This document shows, piece after piece, positions 34,373-42,041 of a stretch of 64,000 bases of DNA. Location: positions 310,001 to 374,000 of the forward strand of contig NZ_JAFBCX010000005.1 of NCBI RefSeq assembly GCF_016907955.1, given 5' to 3'. Position numbers and translations under genes: made by a program. The notes under the pieces were generated by a model that was not told the DNA's origin, did no database searches, and saw nothing but the letters and a program-made list of their open reading frames with translations. The stretch is from Lentzea nigeriaca (GTDB lineage Bacteria > Actinomycetota > Actinomycetes > Mycobacteriales > Pseudonocardiaceae). Within the stretch, counting starts at the first letter, position 1. Each line of letters starts with the position of its first letter.

Positions 34373-34645
34373 TCAGCGTTCGACGAAGCCGGTCAGGTCA
34401 CCCCTGGCGTCGGACCACTGCTCACCCACAGATTCGACGTGTCCAGGGGTTTCACCCGAACGGAGAGCCTTCAACAGTTCTTCACACTTCTCACGCGGAC
34501 CCTCGGCAACGACCTCGACCCGCCCGTCCGGTCGGTTCGAAGCGCTCCCCACCAGGCCCAGTTCTAGCGCCCTGGCACGCGTCCACCAGCGAAAACCAAC
34601 GCCCTGAACCCGTCCACGCACCCACGCGTTTAGTCGCACGTCCAC
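34373..34645 (-). CDS. acyP: Acylphosphatase
   Basis: Small enzyme of 90 residues that hydrolyses acyl phosphates. The catalytic arginine is in [12 protein letters not shown] and the catalytic asparagine in [14 protein letters not shown]. The GTG at 34645 follows GGGGG. In mycobacteria acyP sits beside smc; here a sigma/anti-sigma pair and a repeat element separate them. Confidence 0.95.
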   Translation of the reverse strand: MDVRLNAWVRGRVQGVGFRWWTRARALELGLVGSASNRPDGRVEVVAEGPREKCEELLKALRSGETPGHVESVGEQWSDARGDLTGFVER

Positions 34646-34662
34646 CCCCGAATGGTTGCGTA

Positions 34663-34677
34663 GTCACCCAAGGTGAC
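34663..34677. promoter_or_regulatory. Perfect inverted repeat between acyP and the CAP gene
   Basis: GTCACC-CAA-GGTGAC is a perfect 6-bp inverted repeat with a 3-nt spacer in an 81-bp divergent region. Its position, about 36 bp upstream of a TACGGT -10-like element for the CAP gene, fits an operator. No regulator can be assigned. Confidence 0.4.
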
Positions 34678-34726
34678 CGAAGACGCACTCGGGGTTTATC
34701 ACCCATTAGTGGTACGGTGCCGACCC

Positions 34727-35446
34727 GTGAGTGCCCGCAGCCTCTTACTCGGCCTGCTGATCGGTGCAACCGGCGTCGGCGGTCTGGCCGTCTCCGGTAC
34801 CTCCCCTCTCGGCATCAGCTTCACGACTGCCGCGCAGAAGGAGACCACCGACGCAGCGAACCAGTTCGGCACAGGCAACGCGGCAGCACCCAACAGACAG
34901 ACACCCTCTGAGAACACCGGCGTCGGTCACCCCGCGACGTCGTCGTCTTCTTCCGCTCCCACCACCTCTTCGACGACGGCGACTCCCACCTCCTCTTCCT
35001 CGTCAGCGGCTCCCACCACCACGACGACGCCTCCCCAAGCGCCGAAGCCGCCGGCCCAGCCGCAGGTGCCGGGGAACAAGACCCCCGAGCAGGCCGTCCT
35101 GGAGCTCGTGAACGACGCCCGCGCCGCGAAGGGCTGCAAGGCCCTCGTGATCGACGACCGCATCACCACCGCCGCGCAGGGCCACAGCACGGACATGGCC
35201 ACCCAGAACTACTTCTCGCACGTGTCGAAGGACGGCAGGACTTTCGACCAGCGGATGCGCGAGGCCGGCTACCCGATGCCCGGCGGCGAGAACATCGCGA
35301 TGGGCTACGCCACTCCGCAGGCCGTCATGGACGGCTGGATGGGCTCCAAGGGCCACCGGGAGAACATCGAGAACTGCAGCTTCACCACGATGGGCCTGGG
35401 TCTCGACACCCGCGGCAACTACTGGACCCAGAACTTCGGCTACTGA
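34727..35446 (+). CDS. Secreted CAP-domain (YkwD/SCP-like) protein
   Basis: A 239-residue exported protein: hydrophobic signal segment (residues 2-24), a long Ser/Thr/Pro-rich linker, and a C-terminal CAP domain with AVLELVNDARAAKGC, HSTDMATQNYFSHVS, GENIAMGYATPQAVMDGW and SKGHRENI. The GTG at 34727 lies 8 nt after a TACGGT -10-like hexamer, suggesting a leaderless mRNA. The function of bacterial CAP proteins is uncertain. It is followed by two paralogous membrane-anchored Ser/Thr-rich genes. Confidence 0.9.
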   Translation: MSARSLLLGLLIGATGVGGLAVSGTSPLGISFTTAAQKETTDAANQFGTGNAAAPNRQTPSENTGVGHPATSSSSSAPTTSSTTATPTSSSSSAAPTTTTTPPQAPKPPAQPQVPGNKTPEQAVLELVNDARAAKGCKALVIDDRITTAAQGHSTDMATQNYFSHVSKDGRTFDQRMREAGYPMPGGENIAMGYATPQAVMDGWMGSKGHRENIENCSFTTMGLGLDTRGNYWTQNFGY

Positions 35447-35467
35447 CGGTTGAGCAGGGGAAACTTC

Positions 35468-35935
35468 GTGTACGAGAGCCCGGAACCGGACTCGCGCTCG
35501 CGCTTTCGCGGTGCACCACAGATCATCCTCGCCGCGTCCGGCGTCGTCCTGGCGACGATCTTCGCCGCCGTCGCCTCGCTGGCGGCGGGTTCGGACAGCG
35601 CCACCGAGACGCCGTCGACGCAGCTGCCGCGCAAGGAGGCCGTGCGTGACGCCCTGAGCGTCGTGCCGACGTCCTCGACCACCTCTTCGTCGGTCGAGCT
35701 GACGTCGTCGTCGTCCTCCTCGGAGAGCCCGACGTCGACCACCACGACGTCGAAGAAGCCAACGCGCGTCACGACCATCACGCGTCCTGACGGCACCACG
35801 ACCACCGTCACGACCGATGACCCGCCGCCGGTCGTCACGTCGACCACCAAGCAGGACCCGGTCACGACGACCACGACCACCACTACGACGACGACCACGA
35901 CGACGGCCCAGTCCACAACGACTGACAAGCCGTAG
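35468..35935 (+). CDS. Membrane-anchored Ser/Thr-rich protein, paralogue 1
   Basis: Not recognised by family. A 155-residue protein with a charged N-terminus, a transmembrane helix (about 18-41, IILAASGVVLATIFAAVASL) and a low-complexity Ser/Thr tail that includes 14 consecutive threonines. The GTG at 35468 follows AGGGGA with a 6-nt spacer. The helix and start context resemble the next gene, so the two are probably duplicates. A cell-surface or wall-spanning role is inference. Confidence 0.75.
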   Translation: MYESPEPDSRSRFRGAPQIILAASGVVLATIFAAVASLAAGSDSATETPSTQLPRKEAVRDALSVVPTSSTTSSSVELTSSSSSSESPTSTTTTSKKPTRVTTITRPDGTTTTVTTDDPPPVVTSTTKQDPVTTTTTTTTTTTTTTAQSTTTDKP

Positions 35936-36063
35936 GGTTACGCCAGTCACCGCCCAGTGACGCAGGGCTACACGAAGGTGTGGCGTCGCTGAGGCTTTGG
36001 TTCGTTTCCGCCGATAACTCGAACGCAGGTCCATCCGACCGGGTTTCCCACGAGGAGATGGGT

Positions 36064-36561
36064 GTGTTCGAGGAAGATCATTCGCAGTCACCGACCGATG
36101 CCACACCGCCGAAGAAGCGCGTGGGCACGGTCGTGATGCTGGCTGCGGGCGGCGTGGTGGTGGCGACCCTGTTCGCCACGGTCGCGTCCATGCTGGCCAC
36201 GAGCGGCCACGAGGCGAATCCGGAACGCACGTCCGCGGACGTCGTCCAGACCATGACGAGCGTGGCCCCCGACGGCAGCACCAGCACCGTCGTCGTCACC
36301 GTGTCCTCGGGCGCGCCCGCGTCGTCGGCCAAGCCGGACCGCAAGCAGGCAGCGCGGCCGAACGAGCAGCCCAAGCCGGGCGCTCCGCAGCAACCGCAGC
36401 AGCCACAGCTGACGACCAACCCCGGTGAGCCGACGCAGACGCACAGCAACCCGCCCACGTCGTGGATGGAGCCGCCGGCGTCGTCCTCTTCTCCGGCGTC
36501 GTCGACCACGTCACCGTCATCCTCCAGCTCCAGCTCGGCCTCACCGACCCCGAAGCCCTAG
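36064..36561 (+). CDS. Membrane-anchored Ser/Pro-rich protein, paralogue 2
   Basis: A 165-residue protein with the same plan as its upstream neighbour: acidic start (VFEEDHSQSP), transmembrane helix AAGGVVVATLFATVASML, then a Pro/Gln/Ser-rich tail. GTG 36064 is preferred because GAGGAG lies 6 nt upstream; ATG 36058 touches that site. It ends one base before the convergent kdpE stop codon. The function is unknown. Confidence 0.72.
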   Translation: MFEEDHSQSPTDATPPKKRVGTVVMLAAGGVVVATLFATVASMLATSGHEANPERTSADVVQTMTSVAPDGSTSTVVVTVSSGAPASSAKPDRKQAARPNEQPKPGAPQQPQQPQLTTNPGEPTQTHSNPPTSWMEPPASSSSPASSTTSPSSSSSSSASPTPKP

Positions 36562-36562
36562 C

Positions 36563-37243
36563 TCACGGCTCGAACCGGTACCCCATGCCCGGTTCGGTCA
36601 GCAGGTGGCGCGGCCGCGCGGGTTCCGGTTCCAGCTTCCGCCGCAGCTGCGCGAGGTAGACCCGCAGGTAGTGCGTCTCCTTCTCGTACGCGGGGCCCCA
36701 GACGTCGTGCAGCAGCTGCTTCTGACCGACGAGCTTCCCGGCGTTGCGCGCGAGGACCTCGAGCAGTCCCCACTCGGTGGGCGTGAGATGGACCTCGACG
36801 TCGTCCCTGAACACCCGCTTGGCCGCCAGGTCCACGGTGAACGAGGCGGTCCGCACGACCGGCTCGTCCTCGGGGCCTGGGACGGCAGAGCGGCGGACGG
36901 CGGCGCGCAGGCGGGCGAGGAGCTCGTCCATGCCGAACGGTTTCGTCACGTAGTCGTCGGCACCGGCGTCGAGCGCGTCGACCTTGTCGGTCGAGCCGGT
37001 GCGGGCGGAGAGCACGATGATCGGCAGGGTGGTCCAGCCGCGCAGGCCGGCGATGACGTCCGTGCCGTCCATGTCCGGCAGACCCAGGTCGAGGACCACG
37101 ACGTCGGGTTTGCCGTCGGCGGCGAGCTTCAGCGCCGTGACGCCGTCGTGGGCGGTGAGGACCTCGTAGCCGCGGGCCGCGAGGTTGATCCGCAGTGCGC
37201 GCACGATCTGCGGTTCGTCGTCGACCACCAGTACCTTCGTCAC
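36563..37243 (-). CDS. kdpE: Response regulator KdpE
   Basis: OmpR-family regulator, 226 residues. The receiver domain has the DDE acidic pair, phospho-acceptor Asp in VVVLDLGLPDMDG, and the conserved Lys in YVTKPF. The DNA-binding winged helix has LTPTEWGLLEVLARNAGKLV and THYLRVYLAQLRRKLEP, typical of KdpE. The GTG at 37243 overlaps the kdpD stop (GTGA). The kdpFABC pump genes it normally controls are not in the window. Confidence 0.93.
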   Translation of the reverse strand: MTKVLVVDDEPQIVRALRINLAARGYEVLTAHDGVTALKLAADGKPDVVVLDLGLPDMDGTDVIAGLRGWTTLPIIVLSARTGSTDKVDALDAGADDYVTKPFGMDELLARLRAAVRRSAVPGPEDEPVVRTASFTVDLAAKRVFRDDVEVHLTPTEWGLLEVLARNAGKLVGQKQLLHDVWGPAYEKETHYLRVYLAQLRRKLEPEPARPRHLLTEPGMGYRFEP

Positions 37244-39729
37244 GAAGCCCTCTCATCGGCAGGAAGTGAGATCACCACGGTGAGGCCGCCACCGGGCGTG
37301 TCCTCCATGGTGATCGTGCCGTCCATCGCCTCGGTGAAGCCCTTCGCCACGCTCAGACCGAGACCAACGCCACCCGGCGTGCGGTCGCCGAGGCGCTGGA
37401 ACGGGGCGAACACCTCCTGCGCCGTGCCGCTGGGCAGGCCGCGACCGTGGTCCACCACCCGCAGCTCAACCTCGGAACCGTGTGCGGAAGCCCGCAGCGC
37501 CACGGCTCCGGCGTAACGCAGCGCGTTGCCGACGACGTTCGCGATCACCCGTTCGAGGAGCCCGACGTCGGCCCGTACGGGTGGGAGCGACTCCGGGACG
37601 TCGACCTCGATGTCGCCGTTCACGCCGCTCAGCGCCCGTGCCACAGCCTCGTAGTAGCCGACCGCGCGGAACTGCGGCTCCACGGCACCGGTCGCGAGGC
37701 GGGAGGAGTCGAGCAGATTGTCGACCAGGGCGGTCAGCCGGTCAGCGGACTCCTCGACGGCCTCCAGCAGCTCGGCCGTGTCCGACTCCGACAACCGGAG
37801 CTCCGGGTCGCGCAACGAGCCCACGGAGGCCTTGATCGACGTCAGCGGCGTGCGGAGGTCGTGGCCGACGGCGCTCAGAAGCGCCGTGCGCAGTTCGGTC
37901 CGGGACGCCTGCCGCTGGGCTTCCACGGCCTGCTCGGCCATGCGTTGCTGCCTCAACGCGAGCAGCGCCTGGCCCGCTGCCGCCTCCAGGACGCGGCGGT
38001 CGGACGCCGGGAGCGAACGGCCCCGCAACGCCAGGTGCACCTCTGGGGTCACCGCTATGTCGACGTCCGCGTCGTCGGGCTCGTCGCACGGGCTCGCGCC
38101 GACGCACGCGACGCGGTCCCATGCGCCGTCGACGCGTTCCAGCAGTGCGACGGATGTCAGGCCGAAGTTCTCCTTCACCTTTTCCAGCAGCCGCGCGAGC
38201 GGATACGGGTTTGTCAGCACAGTGCGCGCGTACGACGCGAGAAGCGTTGCCTCGGTGCGTGCGCGCGCTGCTTGTGTGGCGCGACGGGCCGCATAGTCCA
38301 CCACCAACGCCGTGGAGACGCCCACGACGATCATCGCGAAGAACGTGAGCACGTTCTGCTGCGCGTCGATCGTGAACGTGTAGAGGGGCTCGGTGAAGAA
38401 GAAGTTCAGCAACAACGCGCTGGTCAGCGCCGCCGTGAGCGCGGGGCCGAGTCCGCCGACGATCGCGACCACCAACGTGACCAGCAGGTACGCGATGACG
38501 TTCGTGGAGAAGTTCAGGTGGTTGCGCAGCGACGTGCCGGCGAGCGTCACCAGCGCCGGCCCCATGATCGCGAGGAACCACCCCAACGCGAGCCTGGTGG
38601 GCCTGAGTGGGCTGCGTGCGAACCGTGCGCGCCAACCACTGGGAGGCGCCGCGTGCGTCACCATGTGCACGTCGATCGCGCCGGACTCCTGCACGACCGT
38701 GGTACCGACGCCCGCGGAGAACACGCGCGCGAACCGTGAACGGCGCGATGTGCCGACCACGAGCTGAGTGGCGTTCACACCACGCGAGAACTCCAGCAGC
38801 GCCGTGGGCACGTCATCGCCGACAACGGTGTGGAAGGTCGCGCCGACGTCCTCCGCGAGCTTGCGGTACTTCGTCAGTGCGTGAGGGTCGGCTCCCGCGA
38901 GACCGTCGCCCCTGAGCACGTGCACGACCAGAAGGTCGCCCCCCGCGCGCGTGGCGATGCGACGCGCGCGCCGGATGAGCGTCTCGCTCTCAGGGCCGCC
39001 GGTGATGGCCACGACGACGCGTTCGCGCGCCTCCCACGTGTCCGTGATCTGCTGTTCGGCCCGATAGCGCATCAACGCGACATCGACCTGGTCGGCGACC
39101 CAGAGCAGCGCGAGCTCGCGGAGAGCGGTGAGGTTGCCGACGCGGAAGTAGTTGCCGAGAGCAGCGTCGATCTTGTACGCCGCGTAGACGTCACCGTGTG
39201 CGAGCCGCCGCCGCAGCGCTTCCGGCGTGAGGTCGACGAGCTGCATCTGGTCGGCTTTGCGGACGACCTCGTCGGGCACGGTTTCCTGCTGCGTGACGCC
39301 CGTAATGCGGTGCACGACGTCGTTCAGGGATTCCAGGTGCTGCACGTTGACGGTCGAGAGCACGTCAATCCCGGCGTCGAGGAGTTCCTCGACGTCCTGC
39401 CACCTTTTTGCATTACGGGATCCGGGCGCGTTCGTGTGCGCGAGTTCGTCGACGACGGCGACCTCGGGCGCGCGGGCCAGGACGGCGTCGACGTCCATCT
39501 CGGTGAGTTCGACGCCGCGGTGCGCGAAGTGCCTGCGCGGCACGATTTCCAGGCCCTCGACCAGTTCGGCGGTCTTGGCCCGGCCGTGGGTCTCCACAAA
39601 TCCGATGACCACATCTGTGCCGCGTTCCCGCCGGCGATGCGCCTCACCGAGCATGGAGAACGTCTTGCCGACACCGGGTGCGGCCCCGAGGTAGATCCGG
39701 AGCTCGCCACGCCTGGGTTTCGCACTCAC
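37240..39729 (-). CDS. kdpD: Sensor histidine kinase KdpD
   Basis: Potassium/turgor sensor of about 829 residues. It has the KdpD N-domain with Walker A YLGAAPGVGKTFSML and DELAHTNAPGSRN, a universal-stress-like domain (VVVAITGGPESETLI), four transmembrane helices around the middle, a GAF region, the phospho-acceptor histidine in SAVGHDLRTPLTSIKAS, and an ATPase domain with GLGLSVAKGF. GTG 39729 is used; ATGs at 39756 and 39843 are in frame but lack ribosome-binding sites. Confidence 0.92.
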   Translation of the reverse strand: MSAKPRRGELRIYLGAAPGVGKTFSMLGEAHRRRERGTDVVIGFVETHGRAKTAELVEGLEIVPRRHFAHRGVELTEMDVDAVLARAPEVAVVDELAHTNAPGSRNAKRWQDVEELLDAGIDVLSTVNVQHLESLNDVVHRITGVTQQETVPDEVVRKADQMQLVDLTPEALRRRLAHGDVYAAYKIDAALGNYFRVGNLTALRELALLWVADQVDVALMRYRAEQQITDTWEARERVVVAITGGPESETLIRRARRIATRAGGDLLVVHVLRGDGLAGADPHALTKYRKLAEDVGATFHTVVGDDVPTALLEFSRGVNATQLVVGTSRRSRFARVFSAGVGTTVVQESGAIDVHMVTHAAPPSGWRARFARSPLRPTRLALGWFLAIMGPALVTLAGTSLRNHLNFSTNVIAYLLVTLVVAIVGGLGPALTAALTSALLLNFFFTEPLYTFTIDAQQNVLTFFAMIVVGVSTALVVDYAARRATQAARARTEATLLASYARTVLTNPYPLARLLEKVKENFGLTSVALLERVDGAWDRVACVGASPCDEPDDADVDIAVTPEVHLALRGRSLPASDRRVLEAAAGQALLALRQQRMAEQAVEAQRQASRTELRTALLSAVGHDLRTPLTSIKASVGSLRDPELRLSESDTAELLEAVEESADRLTALVDNLLDSSRLATGAVEPQFRAVGYYEAVARALSGVNGDIEVDVPESLPPVRADVGLLERVIANVVGNALRYAGAVALRASAHGSEVELRVVDHGRGLPSGTAQEVFAPFQRLGDRTPGGVGLGLSVAKGFTEAMDGTITMEDTPGGGLTVVISLPADERAS

Positions 39730-40020
39730 CGGACCAGTCTGCCCCTGGCCCCGCATGGACTGTTCGGGGGTACGCGCTGCGCCACCCGCGACACACGTGC
39801 TCCTTCCCACACCTTTGACCGGAGATCTGTCTCGTTGAATCATGCTTCAGCACGGCGCCCGTTCGAGTGAGCCTCCCTACGCTTTTTACGCCGTTTACCA
39901 GGACATTTAAGTGTGTCGGACGCGCGCCGTGACACCCCGCGTCACCACAACGGCCGAATGGGTTATCGGCAGTTGGCGGATAGCGCGCGGAGCGTGAATG
40001 AGGGAAAGTTCCAGGGTTCG

Positions 40021-40036
40021 TGTCCGAATTCGGACA
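40021..40036. promoter_or_regulatory. 16-bp perfect palindrome, candidate MarR operator
   Basis: TGTCCGAATTCGGACA is a perfect palindrome ending 22 bp before the chosen marR start. MarR proteins commonly bind such sites in their own promoters. It also lies upstream of the divergent kdpD, though over 290 bp away. Confidence 0.6.
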
Positions 40037-40058
40037 ATCACATGCGCGCGGAGAAACG

Positions 40059-40499
40059 ATGCCCACCACCGTCACCAACCACGAGGCACTTCAACTCGTG
40101 GTGGCCGTGCACCGGCTGGTGCGTAGTCTTCGACAGGCCGCTCCGGCCCGTCGTTTGCAACCCACCCAGTTATTGGTGCTGTCAGAACTGAGCGCCCACG
40201 GCCCGATGCGGATCGGCGAGATCGCGGTGCGCGCGCTGTGTTCGCAGCCGACCGCGACAACGGTCGTGACCAGCCTCGAGTCCACCGGCCTCGTCCGCAG
40301 AGAACCCGACGCCGCCGACGGCAGAGCGACGATAGTCGTGCTCACCGAAGTCGGTCGCGAGACGATCGCGTCGCTGGCTCACGGCGAGGCCGAACTATTG
40401 AGTGAAAGAATGTCCGAACTTTCGCCGGAAGACAGAGACCTCCTGCGTTCGGCCATGCCGGTATTGCGCCACCTGGCGGAACCGCAGGAAAACAAGTAG
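40059..40499 (+). CDS. MarR-family transcriptional regulator
   Basis: A 146-residue winged-helix protein. The recognition region is MRIGEIAVRALCSQPTATTVV and the wing is LVRREPDAADGRATIVVLTEVG. ATG 40059 is preferred, with GGAG 6 nt upstream; a GTG at 40020 would place the palindromic operator candidate inside the gene. The ligand and targets are unknown; the palindrome suggests autoregulation. Confidence 0.9.
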   Translation: MPTTVTNHEALQLVVAVHRLVRSLRQAAPARRLQPTQLLVLSELSAHGPMRIGEIAVRALCSQPTATTVVTSLESTGLVRREPDAADGRATIVVLTEVGRETIASLAHGEAELLSERMSELSPEDRDLLRSAMPVLRHLAEPQENK

Positions 40500-40527
40500 G
40501 AGCGGGACCCCCGACAGGTCCCGCTCC
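40499..40527. terminator. Hairpin terminator between marR and the membrane protein
   Basis: A perfect 11-bp stem (GGAGCGGGACC at 40499-40509 with its complement at 40517-40527) begins at the last base of the marR stop codon. It lies between convergent genes and could serve both. Confidence 0.75.
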
Positions 40528-40532
40528 TCGCA

Positions 40533-41633
40533 TTACTTGCTGGGTGACACGGAAGTGGGTGCCACCGAGCTGGAAGGTGCGCTTCCAGAACTCGACGGCG
40601 GCGTATCCGGCGTTGATGACGGAGCGGACACGCTCGGTGCCACGGTGTAACAGGTTCCGTTTTCATAGTCGATCTTCGGTCGCGGATACCTGTTAGCCGG
40701 AATCATCGGTTCCGGGTCACTTCCCCTGCAGCCGTAGTACTGCCGGGACGCGTTGATGGGATTGCCGTCCTGGTCGTACAACAGCACGTTGGTGAGCCAC
40801 TTGCCGTTCTCGTCTTGGACGTAGATGTTCTCGTAGGTCTCCACGGACGGCACCGGGTACGACTGCCGCGACGTGTTGTACGCGAGGTTGTTCGCCGCCA
40901 CGTCGACCACCTGGAACAGCAACCCGACCGCCAGCGCGGACGCCGGCAGGCTGAACCACAGCCACCGCCGGTCGACCTTGGCGCGAGGCCCCGCGAACAC
41001 CGAGATCACGGCGATCGCGGCGATGAACAGGAACCCGGGGATGTCACGGCCGGCGAGCAACACGGCCCCGAGCCCGAGCAAGCCGGCCCGCGCCAGCCAC
41101 CACGCTGGCTGCAGCGACTTCAGGTAGGTGATCGCCCGCTCCGCCGGCGTGCCCTCCTCCGGCGTCAGCCACTGCTGGATCCGGCGCGTCTCCGGCAGGT
41201 CCATGATCTCGGCCTGTGCCGGCCCGCGGTCGTGCACCAGGACGAGGCTGAGCACCAGGATCACCGCCGGCAGCAGGAGGAGGAACACCGGCTCCCGCAA
41301 CGTCGACGCCGCCACGAGCAACGTGATCCCCGTGGCGATGGCGAGCCCCCACGCCGCCACCCGAGGCCTGGTCAGCCGGCCCGACTTGGTGGTGACCGGC
41401 AACCGCTCCGTCCGCGGCGGATATCCGGCAGCCTGGCGCAACTCCTGCGCGTACTGCTCAGGCGACCCGAGCCGCTGCTCGATCGTCTCGTTCTCACCCA
41501 ACTCCGTCGACAACTCGGCGACGTGAGCCTCGACGTCCTCCATGATCTCGGCGACCTCGTGGGGCGGCAGGTCGTCGAGGGCCGCACGCATCCCGGCCAG
41601 GTAATGCTCGACACCGAGTGCTTGCGTGTTCAT
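40533..41633 (-). CDS. Multi-pass membrane protein with N-terminal DUF1700/HAAS-like domain
   Basis: A 366-residue protein. Residues 1-75 form a helical cytosolic domain (HYLAGMRAALDDLPPHEVAEI, then EQRLGSPEQYAQELR) of the type found in proteins paired with PadR regulators. Five or so membrane helices follow, then an extracellular region and a Ser/Pro-rich C-terminal tail. The ATG at 41633 overlaps the padR stop (ATGA). PadR-coupled proteins of this type are often linked to cell-envelope stress; the exact role is unknown. Confidence 0.8.
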   Translation of the reverse strand: MNTQALGVEHYLAGMRAALDDLPPHEVAEIMEDVEAHVAELSTELGENETIEQRLGSPEQYAQELRQAAGYPPRTERLPVTTKSGRLTRPRVAAWGLAIATGITLLVAASTLREPVFLLLLPAVILVLSLVLVHDRGPAQAEIMDLPETRRIQQWLTPEEGTPAERAITYLKSLQPAWWLARAGLLGLGAVLLAGRDIPGFLFIAAIAVISVFAGPRAKVDRRWLWFSLPASALAVGLLFQVVDVAANNLAYNTSRQSYPVPSVETYENIYVQDENGKWLTNVLLYDQDGNPINASRQYYGCRGSDPEPMIPANRYPRPKIDYENGTCYTVAPSVSAPSSTPDTPPSSSGSAPSSSVAPTSVSPSK

Positions 41634-41956
41634 GCTGCGACCTCCTCGAGCAGGCCGTTCAACGTGCTGGCGAACGACCTCCACGTCTCCCTCGACTCAG
41701 CCAGGCGCGCCCGCCCGGTCTCGTTGATGCTGTAGTACTTGCGGTGCGGCCCCTCTTCACTCGGCACCACGTACGAGGTCAGCATCCCCGCGTTGTAGAG
41801 CCGTCGCAGCGTGCCGTACACCGACGCGTCCCCCACGTCGTTCAATCCCCCGGCGCGCAGTCTGCGCACCACGTCGTACCCGTATCCGTCGTCCTTGCGC
41901 AGCACCGCAAGCACAGCCAGATCCAGCACCCCTTTGAGCAGTTGACTTGTGTCCAT
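41630..41956 (-). CDS. PadR-family transcriptional regulator
   Basis: A 108-residue winged-helix regulator (LLKGVLDLAVLAVLRKDDGYGY, then VYGTLRRLYNAGML and GPHRKYYSINETGRARL). It is the short PadR type with a truncated C-terminal helix. The ATG at 41956 follows GGAGGGG closely. It is coupled to the downstream membrane protein and divergent from the TIR gene, with a near-palindrome at 41991-42007. Confidence 0.92.
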   Translation of the reverse strand: MDTSQLLKGVLDLAVLAVLRKDDGYGYDVVRRLRAGGLNDVGDASVYGTLRRLYNAGMLTSYVVPSEEGPHRKYYSINETGRARLAESRETWRSFASTLNGLLEEVAA

Positions 41957-41990
41957 GACCCCTCCGGCCCGCTCTTGCGCGGTGAACACT

Positions 41991-42007
41991 ACTACGCATC
42001 GCGCAGT
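41991..42007. promoter_or_regulatory. Near-palindrome in padR/TIR divergent promoter
   Basis: ACTACGC-ATC-GCGCAGT is an inverted repeat with one mismatch in the arms. It lies between padR and the TIR gene, so PadR could control its own operon and the TIR gene from here. Confidence 0.4.
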
Positions 42008-42041
42008 ACTGTCTAATACGTTAGCGCTACCGTGTCGCCGC

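Noticed and set aside
35863..35915. ACG/ACC microsatellite
   Set aside because: It encodes the poly-threonine tail of the small membrane-anchored protein; kept only as part of that gene's description.
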